Below the pieces are notes generated by a model. The model searched no databases, was not told the DNA's origin, and saw only the letters and a list, made by a program, of their open reading frames with translations. Below, in pieces: positions 32,210-39,325 of a stretch of 63,743 nucleotides of DNA. Position 1 is the stretch's first letter. Every line of letters begins with the position of its first letter. Source of the stretch: Terriglobales bacterium (GTDB lineage Bacteria; Acidobacteriota; Terriglobia; Terriglobales; SCQP01); contig JANWJU010000108.1 of assembly GCA_025451775.1 (NCBI GenBank), positions 1 to 63,743 on the forward strand, in the 5' to 3' direction. Made by a program: the position numbers and the translations under genes.

Positions 32210-34374
32210 GCGTCGGCTCCCAAGGCATCGAGCAGCCAGGTGTACTCGAAGGCGACTTCCCGCAACCGGTCGTAGCGGCCGGAAGCGCCGCCGTGGCCGG
32301 CGGCGAGGTTGGTCTTGAGCAGGAGCGGAGTGGTGTTGGTTTTCAACTGCCGCAGACGAGCAACGTATTTGGCCGGCTCCCAGTACATGACCTGGCTGTC
32401 GTTGAGGCTGGTGGTGACCAGCATCGCCGGGTACGCCTGCGCCGTGAGGTTATCGTAGGGGCTATAGGAGCGCATGTAGGCGTACGCCGCGGCGTCATGC
32501 GGGTCGCCCCACTCCAGGTACTCGCCCACCGTGAGCGGCAGGGTCTCGTCCATCATGGTGTGGATCACATCGACGAACGGCACCGCCAGATGGGCCGCGC
32601 GGAACAGCTCCGGCCGCAGGTTCAGCACCGCGCCGATCAGCAGTCCGCCGGCGCTGCCGCCCTCGACGGCGAGTTTTTCGGGCGTGGTCCAGCCCTGGGC
32701 GACGAGGTGCTCGGCGCAGTCGATGAAATCGAAGAAGGTGTTTTTCTTGTGCAGCAGCATGCCGGCATCGTGCCAGGCTTCGCCCATCTCGTTGCCGCCG
32801 CGCACGTGGGCGACGACGTAGGTCACGCCGCGATCCAACAAACTAAGGCGGGCGCTGGAAAAACCGGCTTCAAGGCCGTAGCCGTAGCTGCCGTAGCCGT
32901 AGAGCAGCAGCGGGCCGGGGCGGGCCGCCCCCCGTTTCCATACCGCCGACAGCGGCACGCGCGTGCCATCGCGCGCCGCCGCCCACAGCCGCGCCGTCTC
33001 GTAGGCGGACGGATCGTAGCCGCCCAGCACCGGCTGCTGCTTGAGCAACTCGGTCGCCCCCGTGGCCATGTCGTATTCGAATACGCTGGCCGGCGTGACC
33101 GGGCTCTGATAGTGGTAGCGATAGCGCTGCGCGCCGGGCTCGGGGTTGGTTCCGGGCGAGGCCGCGTACACCGGCTCGGGAAAGGGGACCGTGGTCCAGG
33201 CGCCGGGGGCAAGCGCATTGGCGAAGCGGTGCACGCGCAGCCGGGTGAGTGCTGCCGCCGTCTCCTGCGCGACCGCGAAATCGTCGAATAGATCCAGGCC
33301 CTCGATCAAGACCTCGGGATCATGCGGCAGGAACTCGCGCGCGGCCTCCCAATCCGGCGCCGCCGCCGGTACGGTGAGCACGCGGAAATTCTTGGCGCCG
33401 AGGTTGGTACGGATATAAAACAGCCCGGCGCGGTGGTCGATATCGTACTTGTGGTCGCGCTGCCGCGGGTGGAATAGGCGCAGCGGCGCGGTGGGAGTAT
33501 CCGCCGCCAGGTAGCGGAACTCGGTGGAGTCGGTGGCGGCGATGCCGAGCAGGATGTAGCGCAGATCGCGGGTGCGGTCCACGCCGATGTGGTAGAGCTC
33601 GTCGGGTTCGAAGTAAACCTCATGATGATCGGCGCCCAAACGATGGCGCCAGAGGCGGTCGCTGCGCTTGGTGACCTCGTCCTCGGTGGTATAGAACAGC
33701 GTTTGGGAATCGGCAGCCCAGGCGACGGAGGTGACGCGCTCGGCGATGATGGTGACGGCCCCGGCCGCCAGCTCTTTGACGCAGAGCTGGTAGCGGCGCA
33801 TCCCGGTGTGATCCACCGTGTAGGCCAGGCGGCGGGCATCGTCGCTGATCTCGAAGGCTCCCAGGCTGCAGAAGGGGTGGCCGGCGGCGAGCTGGTTCTG
33901 GTCAAGCAGAATCTCCTCGGGCGGTGGCTCGCCACTTTTCGCTGGGTCGCTCCCGCTGGTCGCTTGAGGGCGGGCTTCGATTGGCGGCAGCGGATGCCCG
34001 CTCTGCTCGTGGCATCTCCAAGCTGCCTCCATGGGGTTGTCGCCACGGCGGCAATGGATGGGGTATTGCAGGCCTTCCTCGGTGCGCGAGTAATAGCGGA
34101 ACGCGCCGCGCCGCACCGGCACGCTCAGGTCGGTTTGCTGGATGCGTCCCAGCATCTCCCGATAGACGGCCTCGACCCGCGGCTCGTTGGCGGCGGTGGC
34201 GGCGGCGGTGTAGTCGTTTTCCGCCTCCAGGTAGGCGCGCACGGCGGGATCGTCCCGCTCGCGCAACCAGAAGTAGGGGTCGGCGAGGGTCTCTCCGTGA
34301 TAGGTGTCGGTGTGCTCGCGGCGTTCGGCCGTGGGCGGAGCGAGGGTAGGCGTGGGCGGCGGCTCGGGACGCAT
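32206..34374 (-). CDS. oligopeptidase B-like S9 peptidase with repeat-derived insert
   Basis: A 722-residue prolyl-oligopeptidase-family serine peptidase, cytoplasmic, cutting short peptides. It has the N-terminal propeller entry YHGETLADPYFWLRERDDP. The catalytic triad sits in GGSAGG (Ser), DSQVMYWEPAKYVARLR (Asp) and GHGGASGR (His). Residues about 112-151 are an extra segment not expected in relatives, lying between YPIHCRRG and PEEILLDQN, which are normally only a few residues apart. This segment is encoded by repeat B and repeat A in frame and reads ...PQATSGSDPAKSGEPP. The gene stays open throughout, so the insert is tolerated. It leads the addAB-like operon. Confidence 0.9.
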   Translation of the reverse strand: MRPEPPPTPTLAPPTAERREHTDTYHGETLADPYFWLRERDDPAVRAYLEAENDYTAAATAANEPRVEAVYREMLGRIQQTDLSVPVRRGAFRYYSRTEEGLQYPIHCRRGDNPMEAAWRCHEQSGHPLPPIEARPQATSGSDPAKSGEPPPEEILLDQNQLAAGHPFCSLGAFEISDDARRLAYTVDHTGMRRYQLCVKELAAGAVTIIAERVTSVAWAADSQTLFYTTEDEVTKRSDRLWRHRLGADHHEVYFEPDELYHIGVDRTRDLRYILLGIAATDSTEFRYLAADTPTAPLRLFHPRQRDHKYDIDHRAGLFYIRTNLGAKNFRVLTVPAAAPDWEAAREFLPHDPEVLIEGLDLFDDFAVAQETAAALTRLRVHRFANALAPGAWTTVPFPEPVYAASPGTNPEPGAQRYRYHYQSPVTPASVFEYDMATGATELLKQQPVLGGYDPSAYETARLWAAARDGTRVPLSAVWKRGAARPGPLLLYGYGSYGYGLEAGFSSARLSLLDRGVTYVVAHVRGGNEMGEAWHDAGMLLHKKNTFFDFIDCAEHLVAQGWTTPEKLAVEGGSAGGLLIGAVLNLRPELFRAAHLAVPFVDVIHTMMDETLPLTVGEYLEWGDPHDAAAYAYMRSYSPYDNLTAQAYPAMLVTTSLNDSQVMYWEPAKYVARLRQLKTNTTPLLLKTNLAAGHGGASGRYDRLREVAFEYTWLLDALGADA
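33924..33964 (-). repeat. dispersed repeat A, copy 4 (in frame inside oligopeptidase)
   Basis: Identical over 41 bp to copy 1 (5040-5080). Read on the gene's strand it encodes ATSGSDPAKSGEP in frame, at residues about 138-150 of the peptidase. The GTGGCTCGCCAC half-palindrome forms the 3' end of the inserted stretch. Confidence 0.9.
33999..34031 (-). repeat. dispersed repeat B, copy 1 (in frame inside oligopeptidase)
   Basis: A 33-bp segment, with core CTGCTCGTGGCATCTCCA, matching 49008-49040 with a single mismatch. On the gene's strand it encodes MEAAWRCHEQS within the same 40-residue insert that holds repeat A. The two are separated by 34 bases. Confidence 0.75.
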
Positions 34375-34448
34375 CGCTCCAGTCTATCGCTCCAGTCCCG
34401 CTCCAGTCCCGCCTCCCGCCGGCCCTCTGGCGGCGGGGTGCCCAGCGG

Positions 34449-35384
34449 CTAGCCGCGGCCGGGCTTGGCGGCGTCTTTGATGAGATCGGGGGGCGCGAGG
34501 GAGGGCGCGTTGCCCAGTTGCGAGGCGATGTGGGTGGCCTCCTCGACGGCGCGCGCCAGCACGGAGCGGATCTTGCCGTCTTCCAGCATGAGCAGGCCGC
34601 CGATGGTGCAGCCCGCGGGGGTGGTGACGTCGTCGCGCAGCGCCGCCGGATGGCGGCCCGTCTGCTGCACCATTTTGCCGGCGCCCACCGCCGTCTGCGC
34701 CACCAGCGTCAGCGCCAGATCACGCGGCAAGCCCACGCGCACGGCGGCGTCGGCAAACGACTCCATGATCAGGTACTGGTACGCCGGGCCGCTGCCGCTC
34801 AGCGCGGTGATGGCGTTGAAATGGTGCTCCTCGGTGGCGACGCAGCGGCCCACGGCGGTAAACACGCGCTCGGCGCGGGCGAGATGTTCGGGCATCGCCT
34901 GGCGGCCCGGGCAGATCACGGTCATGCCTTCACGCACCACGCAGGGGGTGTTGGGCATGGCGCGGACCCAGGGATTCCGGGTGCCGAGCGCTGCCTCGAG
35001 CTGCGCCGTGCTCACGCCTGCCATGATCGAGATCAGCAGTGTGTCCGGGCGCAGGCCGCCGGCGCGCAGGGCGGCAATGACCTGCGCCGCCTGCTTGGGC
35101 TTGACGCAGACTAGAATCATGCCCGTCTGCGGCAGCCGCCCGCCAAAATCCTGGACCACGGGCACGCCCAGCTCCGCCGCCGCCGCGGCGCAACTGCTTT
35201 GGGATCGGGCCGCGGCCCAGGCGTCCTCGCGCGCAATGGCGCCGCTCTCGAGCAGTCCGCGCAGCAGTGTGCGGCCCATGACGCCGGCGCCAATGACGCC
35301 CAGGGTTTCGCCCTTGGAGACGAGCGGAAGCGCGGGGGCGTGGCGTGGGTCCGGAGTCTGAGCTTTTGAATCCATTGCATCCAT
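34449..35384 (-). CDS. proC: pyrroline-5-carboxylate reductase
   Basis: Catalyses the last step of proline synthesis, P5C to proline, with NAD(P)H. The 311-residue product has an N-terminal dinucleotide-binding glycine motif (LGVIGAGVMGRTLLRGLL) and VKPKQAAQVI. The MPNTPCVVREGMT stretch and the C-terminal family signature SGSGPAYQYLIMESFADAAVRVGL are present, followed by TTPAGCTIGGL. Start at ATG 35384; ATGs at 35402 and 35375 are alternatives, and GGAGG lies 11 bases before 35384. A C-terminal extension of about 25 residues exceeds the usual length. Divergent from the cytochrome gene. Confidence 0.94.
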   Translation of the reverse strand: MDAMDSKAQTPDPRHAPALPLVSKGETLGVIGAGVMGRTLLRGLLESGAIAREDAWAAARSQSSCAAAAAELGVPVVQDFGGRLPQTGMILVCVKPKQAAQVIAALRAGGLRPDTLLISIMAGVSTAQLEAALGTRNPWVRAMPNTPCVVREGMTVICPGRQAMPEHLARAERVFTAVGRCVATEEHHFNAITALSGSGPAYQYLIMESFADAAVRVGLPRDLALTLVAQTAVGAGKMVQQTGRHPAALRDDVTTPAGCTIGGLLMLEDGKIRSVLARAVEEATHIASQLGNAPSLAPPDLIKDAAKPGRG

Positions 35385-35445
35385 GGCGAGGTTGGCCTCC
35401 ATCCTAAATGGTACAATCAGCCTGAGCATTTCAGGAGCCGTCCTT

Positions 35446-35994
35446 ATGACTTTCCGCTTCCGGCGCGTGCTCGTGATGGCCGCCGGGTTGGTTTTAGCCG
35501 CTACCTTGACCGAGGCGCAAGCCCCCGCCGCCGCCCCGGCGCCTGCTGCTTCCACCGGCGCTGCCGCCGCTCCCGCGGCCGCTTCCGCGCCCGGCTCGGA
35601 GTTCCCGGCTGGCCCCGGACGGGACACATTTATTCGCGTCTGTTCCGCCTGCCACGCCCCCGAGCAGGTCATCGGCCATGGCCAGGACGCCAGCGGCTGG
35701 GCCGATACCATCAATCAGATGATTCAAAACGGCGCTCAGGGTTCGGACCAGGATTTCGGTGACATCGTCCAGTACCTGTCCACCCACGTCGGCCCCATGC
35801 CCTCCCAGATCAATGTGAATACCGTCACCTCGCTCGATCTGCAGAACTGGCTGGGGTTCACCCCGCAGCTGGCTGATGCGGTCATCGCCTACCGCGCCGC
35901 CCATGGCAAGTTCACCTCCCTCGCCGATCTGGAAAAGGTTCCCGGCGTCGATGCCAGCGCGCTCGCCAACTTCAAAAATGCGTTGACGTTCTGA
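35446..35994 (+). CDS. exported cytochrome c fused to a ComEA-like HhH domain
   Basis: A 182-residue protein. Signal peptide (VLVMAAGLVLAATLTEAQA), an Ala/Pro linker to about residue 55, then a haem-c site CSACH (Cys66, Cys69, His70) with later Met residues (INQMIQ, GPMPSQ) as possible axial ligands. The C-terminal 60 residues form tandem helix-hairpin-helix motifs (INVNTVTSLDLQNWLGFTPQLADAVIAYR, FTSLADLEKVPGVDASALANFK), as in ComEA, which binds DNA. An ATG after AGGAG and a TACAAT -10 box at 35412-35417 are visible. A haem domain joined to HhH is odd; HhH could bind DNA or a protein partner. Confidence 0.75.
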   Translation: MTFRFRRVLVMAAGLVLAATLTEAQAPAAAPAPAASTGAAAAPAAASAPGSEFPAGPGRDTFIRVCSACHAPEQVIGHGQDASGWADTINQMIQNGAQGSDQDFGDIVQYLSTHVGPMPSQINVNTVTSLDLQNWLGFTPQLADAVIAYRAAHGKFTSLADLEKVPGVDASALANFKNALTF

Positions 35995-36053
35995 GCTGCT
36001 GGCCGCCGTATACTGAAAGGCAGCTAGTCCTTCCCCCCGACCGAGGAGGCTGT

Positions 36054-36638
36054 GTGCAACGTTTCCAATGGTTTCTCATCGCGCTCGCCGCAGTGTGTCT
36101 GGCCGGGATGCCGGTCGCCCAGGCACAATCGATTGACGCCTTTGCCGGATTGAATGCCCTCACCGCCAGTCAGGCGGTGCAGAACATTCCCCGCCTCGGT
36201 GGCGGGCTGTTCCCCAGCGCCGGCCTAAGCCTGTTTCTGGGGCCCGTCGGCATCGGCGCCGAGGCCGCTTTTCGCGCTCCGCAGAGCAACAGCCAAGCCA
36301 CCGGACTGCGCCCGGTCTACTACGACGTCAACCTCATCTTCGATCCCATCCACATCAGCCGCTCCATTGTGCCGGAACTGATGCTGGGGGTGGGCGCGGA
36401 GAGCATTAAGGCCTATTCCGGGCTGACCCAGTGCGGGTCGCTGGCCGCGTGTAATAACTACGCCAGCGCCAATCATCTGACAGGCCATGCCGGCCTGGCC
36501 GTCAAGGTCTATCTCACCGAGCATATTTTCCTCCAGCCGGAAGCCCACTTCTACTTTATTCGCCACAACACCGCGTTTCAGGCGACGAATGCTCAACGTT
36601 TCGGCATCTCGCTGGGCTATACCTTCGGGGGCAGCTAG
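36054..36638 (+). CDS. outer-membrane beta-barrel protein, paralogue 1
   Basis: A 194-residue exported protein: signal peptide (WFLIALAAVCLAGMPVAQAQ), then alternating barrel-like strands ending ISLGYTFGGS. A single disulphide-like pair sits in TQCGSLAACNNYASANHL. It starts with GTG at 36054 after GAGGAGG. The next gene is a clear paralogue with the same plan (SxDAF.G.N.L, LGGGLF, VYYDVNL versus LYYDLNL, HIFLQP versus HIFIRP). Function unknown; both probably sit in the outer membrane. Confidence 0.75.
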   Translation: MQRFQWFLIALAAVCLAGMPVAQAQSIDAFAGLNALTASQAVQNIPRLGGGLFPSAGLSLFLGPVGIGAEAAFRAPQSNSQATGLRPVYYDVNLIFDPIHISRSIVPELMLGVGAESIKAYSGLTQCGSLAACNNYASANHLTGHAGLAVKVYLTEHIFLQPEAHFYFIRHNTAFQATNAQRFGISLGYTFGGS

Positions 36639-36680
36639 CATCTAAGCAGACGGGTCCGCCATCGGCGGAGAGGAGTGACT

Positions 36681-37280
36681 GTGAAAAAAATTCGCTGGGC
36701 GGTGGCCACCGCCGTGCTCGTGCTGTTGGTTGGGTTGGCGCCGGCGCTAGCGCCGGCGCAATCGGTGGATGCTTTCCTGGGGTTCAACACCCTGGTGACC
36801 GGCACCTCCGCCAACGGCCTGCCCAAACTCGGTGGCGGCTTGTTTATGAACGCAGGCGGCGATCTCATCTTTCTGCCCCACAACCTGGGGGTCGGCATGC
36901 AGGTGGCGTGGCGCGCCAAACAGGAACTGTATGCCGGCGCAGTGGTACGGCCGCTGTACTACGACCTCAACCTGGTATGGCAGCCGGTCGCCCCCGGCTC
37001 CGCCATCCGCCCCGATTTCGCACTCGGCTTCGGGGCCCAGAGCCTGCGCTTTTACACCGGCACCTTTCAATGCTCGACGTTTGGAGGCTGTTCGAATTAC
37101 ATCAGCAGCAACCACCTCGTGCTGCACGCCGCCGTCGGGGTCAAAGTTTACATCACCCAACACATCTTTATCCGCCCGGCGCTGGACTTCTACAACATCC
37201 GGCACAACTTCGAGTACGGCGTCCCGGCTGCCTACCAGCCCGGCATCTCCATTGGCTACACGCTGGGCCCGACCTCGTAA
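36681..37280 (+). CDS. outer-membrane beta-barrel protein, paralogue 2
   Basis: A 199-residue paralogue of the preceding gene, with signal peptide ending PAQS. Conserved blocks VDAFLGFNTL, LPKLGGGLF, RPLYYDLNLVW, CSTFGGCSNYISSNHLVLHA, VKVYITQHIFIRP and ISIGYTLG are shared. I take GTG 36681, which sits about 7 bases after GAGAGGAG; GTG 36675 overlaps the ribosome site. The two lie 42 bases apart and are probably co-transcribed, a tandem duplication that has diverged substantially. Confidence 0.75.
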   Translation: MKKIRWAVATAVLVLLVGLAPALAPAQSVDAFLGFNTLVTGTSANGLPKLGGGLFMNAGGDLIFLPHNLGVGMQVAWRAKQELYAGAVVRPLYYDLNLVWQPVAPGSAIRPDFALGFGAQSLRFYTGTFQCSTFGGCSNYISSNHLVLHAAVGVKVYITQHIFIRPALDFYNIRHNFEYGVPAAYQPGISIGYTLGPTS

Positions 37281-37360
37281 CCTGTGGGGGTGGGCGTGGC
37301 TTGACACAGAGCAGGTTCAGCGCCAGCATCGAACTACAGAATTACTCTTAGGGGGCGGCC

Positions 37361-37627
37361 GTGGTCAGCAAAAAATGCGCGGGGTGCGGGCAGTACTTTT
37401 CCGGCGACTTGAACGGGGATTATCTCTGTCCCGCGTGTGCGCACCTGGAGGCGATGCCGCAGCGTCCGCTGTCCAGCCTGTCCGGCTTTGACATGGGTGA
37501 CGCTCCCCTCAACGCATCGCCGGACGTCGCGCTGGATGCATCGTTCGAGGCGGGAGCGCCGGCCGACGGCGCCCGCCGCCCCGCCGATCAGGCGCATCCG
37601 CGGAACGTCAAAGGGCAAGCCGCCTGA
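37361..37627 (+). CDS. small zinc-ribbon-like protein
   Basis: An 88-residue protein with an N-terminal CxxC-x14-CxxC pattern (KKCAGCGQYF ... YLCPACAHLE), a probable zinc ribbon. A Pro/Ala/Asp-rich tail follows with no further motif. GTG start at 37361 after AGGGGGCG. A TTGACA box at 37301-37306 lies upstream but without a convincing -10. Function unknown; small zinc ribbons often bind nucleic acid or regulate partners. Confidence 0.55.
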   Translation: MVSKKCAGCGQYFSGDLNGDYLCPACAHLEAMPQRPLSSLSGFDMGDAPLNASPDVALDASFEAGAPADGARRPADQAHPRNVKGQAA

Positions 37628-37654
37628 GCGGCCAGCGGAAGGGTTGCAGGTGGC

Positions 37655-38116
37655 GTGCCGTCGCTGATCTGTGATCTCCGGGCGGAAGCCGCGGGTCATA
37701 CCGCCGACTATCAGGCGTTGCGGGAGGCGGGTGAGCCGCTCACGCTGCTCTGGCCGGGAGTAGCGGCCAACGCAGCGCCGGCGGCGGGGTTGTGCCTGGT
37801 GGGCGATGCGGCCGCGTGGGAAGCCGCGCTGGAGGACGAAGCCATCCCCTGCATCGCCGGTTTGCCCGCGCCGCCCGCTTGGCTGCCGGTGGCTGAGATG
37901 GATCGCATCCTGCTGGTCAGCGCCGCCGGCGCCGCCTCTCGCCTCCCTCCGCTCGAGCACGCCCTCGCCAATCGCTTGTTTGCGGCCGGGGCTGAGGAGG
38001 TCGAACTGGTGCCGCCCGCCAGCCTCGCCGATTTGGGCCAAAGCTGGCACAGCGGCCGCCGGGCTGGCGCCCCGCGGCTTACGCCGGGCCAGTGGGAGCG
38101 GGCGCGCGGGATCTGA
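37655..38116 (+). CDS. hypothetical protein, 153 residues
   Basis: A GTG-initiated ORF with GC-rich third positions like its neighbours and no frameshift, so probably coding. The protein is Ala/Leu-rich with alternating helix and strand (SLICDLRAEAAGHT, EPLTLLWPGVAANAAP, DRILLVSAAGAASRLPPLEHALANRLFAAGAEEVELVPPASLADL). No motif is recognised. It overlaps the convergent membrane-protein gene by 38 bases at the 3' end. It follows the zinc-ribbon gene by 27 bases. Confidence 0.5.
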   Translation: MPSLICDLRAEAAGHTADYQALREAGEPLTLLWPGVAANAAPAAGLCLVGDAAAWEAALEDEAIPCIAGLPAPPAWLPVAEMDRILLVSAAGAASRLPPLEHALANRLFAAGAEEVELVPPASLADLGQSWHSGRRAGAPRLTPGQWERARGI

Positions 38117-38441
38117 AAAAAAGGCTCGCGTCGGCCCGGAACAGCGCATAAGCGATGAGCGCGAAGATCACCACGTGCACCGCCAACTGCGAGCGGGCGT
38201 AGAACGCCGTGCCGATCACGTGGCCGCCGATCCACGCCACCGCCGCCCAGCGCGCCCAGTTGTGGCCGAGGAAAAGGAACACGCCCAAAACGAGCGCCAG
38301 GCCATCGATGGCGAGGATCCAGCCGGCATCCGTGGGCAGGCCGCGCCCGGCGATCCATGGCCAGAGTTGATTGCCGCAGGCGGCCACGCCAACCGCGATG
38401 TAAAGGATCGAAATCCCGGCGATCGCGAGCGGTGGCTTCAT
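38079..38441 (-). CDS. four-helix small membrane protein
   Basis: A 120-residue protein with four hydrophobic segments (LAIAGISILYIAVGVAAC, GWILAIDGLALVLGVFLFLG, WAAVAWIGGHVIGTAF, AVHVVIFALIAYALF). No catalytic motif is seen. Its ATG overlaps the stop of the TPR gene (ATGA), so the two are translationally coupled. Family unknown. Confidence 0.7.
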   Translation of the reverse strand: MKPPLAIAGISILYIAVGVAACGNQLWPWIAGRGLPTDAGWILAIDGLALVLGVFLFLGHNWARWAAVAWIGGHVIGTAFYARSQLAVHVVIFALIAYALFRADASLFFRSRAPAPTGPA

Positions 38442-39235
38442 TGGGCCGTGACCGCCGGCAGCGGCGGGTTGGGTGGCAGGCCCATCAGGGCTTTGTACTC
38501 CACCCGCGCCCGCAGCGGCGCGAAGGCGGGATCGGTGAGTGAGTCCTTGAGCTTCGGATAGTGCTCGTCGTAGGCCTGCCGGAACTGGTGCACGGCGTCA
38601 TCAATCATGCCGATGCTGCAGAACAGCCGCGAGAGTTGGTAGTGGTACAGCGGCGTATCGTTCTCATTGACGTCGCGCACGACCGGGCCCGAGCCGGCTT
38701 GCGGGAACAGCGCATCAGGATCAAGGCGCAGCGCCTGGCGGTAGGCGGTCATGGCCTGGGGGACACGTTTGCGGCCGAACTCGGCGCTGCCCAGGTTGAC
38801 GTAGTAGACGGCTTGGGTGGCGTCCAGCTTGACGGCCGCGGCGAACTGCTTGGCAGCGTTCTTGTATTTGCGCTGCATGAAGTAGACGGTGCCCAGGTTG
38901 TTGACGTAGCGGGCGTTTTTCCCGGCGTACTTATGGGCATTCTTGTAGCTGCGCTCGGCCAGCTTGAGGTTGTTGAGCTGCTGGTAGGCGATGCCCAAGC
39001 CGTTGTACAAGCCCGCGCGATCGACTTTGGTTTGGGGTTGCTGGAGGGCGGCTTGCAGCGCCGTCACCGCATCGGCGTAGTCGCGCCGGGCCAGATAGAG
39101 GTTGCCCCACTCGGTGGCGCTGAGCGGGGCCGCGGCTGGAGCGGCGGCCGAAGCCGCAGAGGCATCGCTGGCCACGTTTTGCGCACCCACGGCCAGCGCG
39201 AAACAGGCCAGCAGCACCCAGACCCGGGCTGACAT
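38438..39235 (-). CDS. exported TPR-repeat protein
   Basis: A 265-residue protein with signal peptide (VWVLLACFALAVGAQ) and about four TPR units (AEWGNLYLARRDYADAVTALQAAL-like, LYNGLGIAYQQLNNLKLAERSYKNA, YVNNLGTVYFMQRKYKNAAKQFAAAV, YYVNLGSAEFGRKRVPQAMTAYRQALRLDP). It probably works as a periplasmic or outer-membrane scaffold. ATG 39235 gives the signal peptide; the reading from 39307 does not. It is followed by a coupled small membrane protein and preceded by a class A PBP gene on the same strand 90 bases upstream. Confidence 0.8.
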   Translation of the reverse strand: MSARVWVLLACFALAVGAQNVASDASAASAAAPAAAPLSATEWGNLYLARRDYADAVTALQAALQQPQTKVDRAGLYNGLGIAYQQLNNLKLAERSYKNAHKYAGKNARYVNNLGTVYFMQRKYKNAAKQFAAAVKLDATQAVYYVNLGSAEFGRKRVPQAMTAYRQALRLDPDALFPQAGSGPVVRDVNENDTPLYHYQLSRLFCSIGMIDDAVHQFRQAYDEHYPKLKDSLTDPAFAPLRARVEYKALMGLPPNPPLPAVTAQ

Positions 39236-39325
39236 GGGAAAGGCTCCTTGCGCCCAGTATCCACCCGCCGCTAACCGCATGCAAGCGGCGGTGGCGGGCA
39301 CTGGCACGGGCGTGGTTGGCTGACG

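Noticed and set aside
37334-38149. A 271-residue minus-strand frame over the zinc-ribbon and hypothetical genes
   Set aside because: Low-complexity Arg/Gly composition, while the plus-strand frames have better codon use and a CxxC pair pattern.
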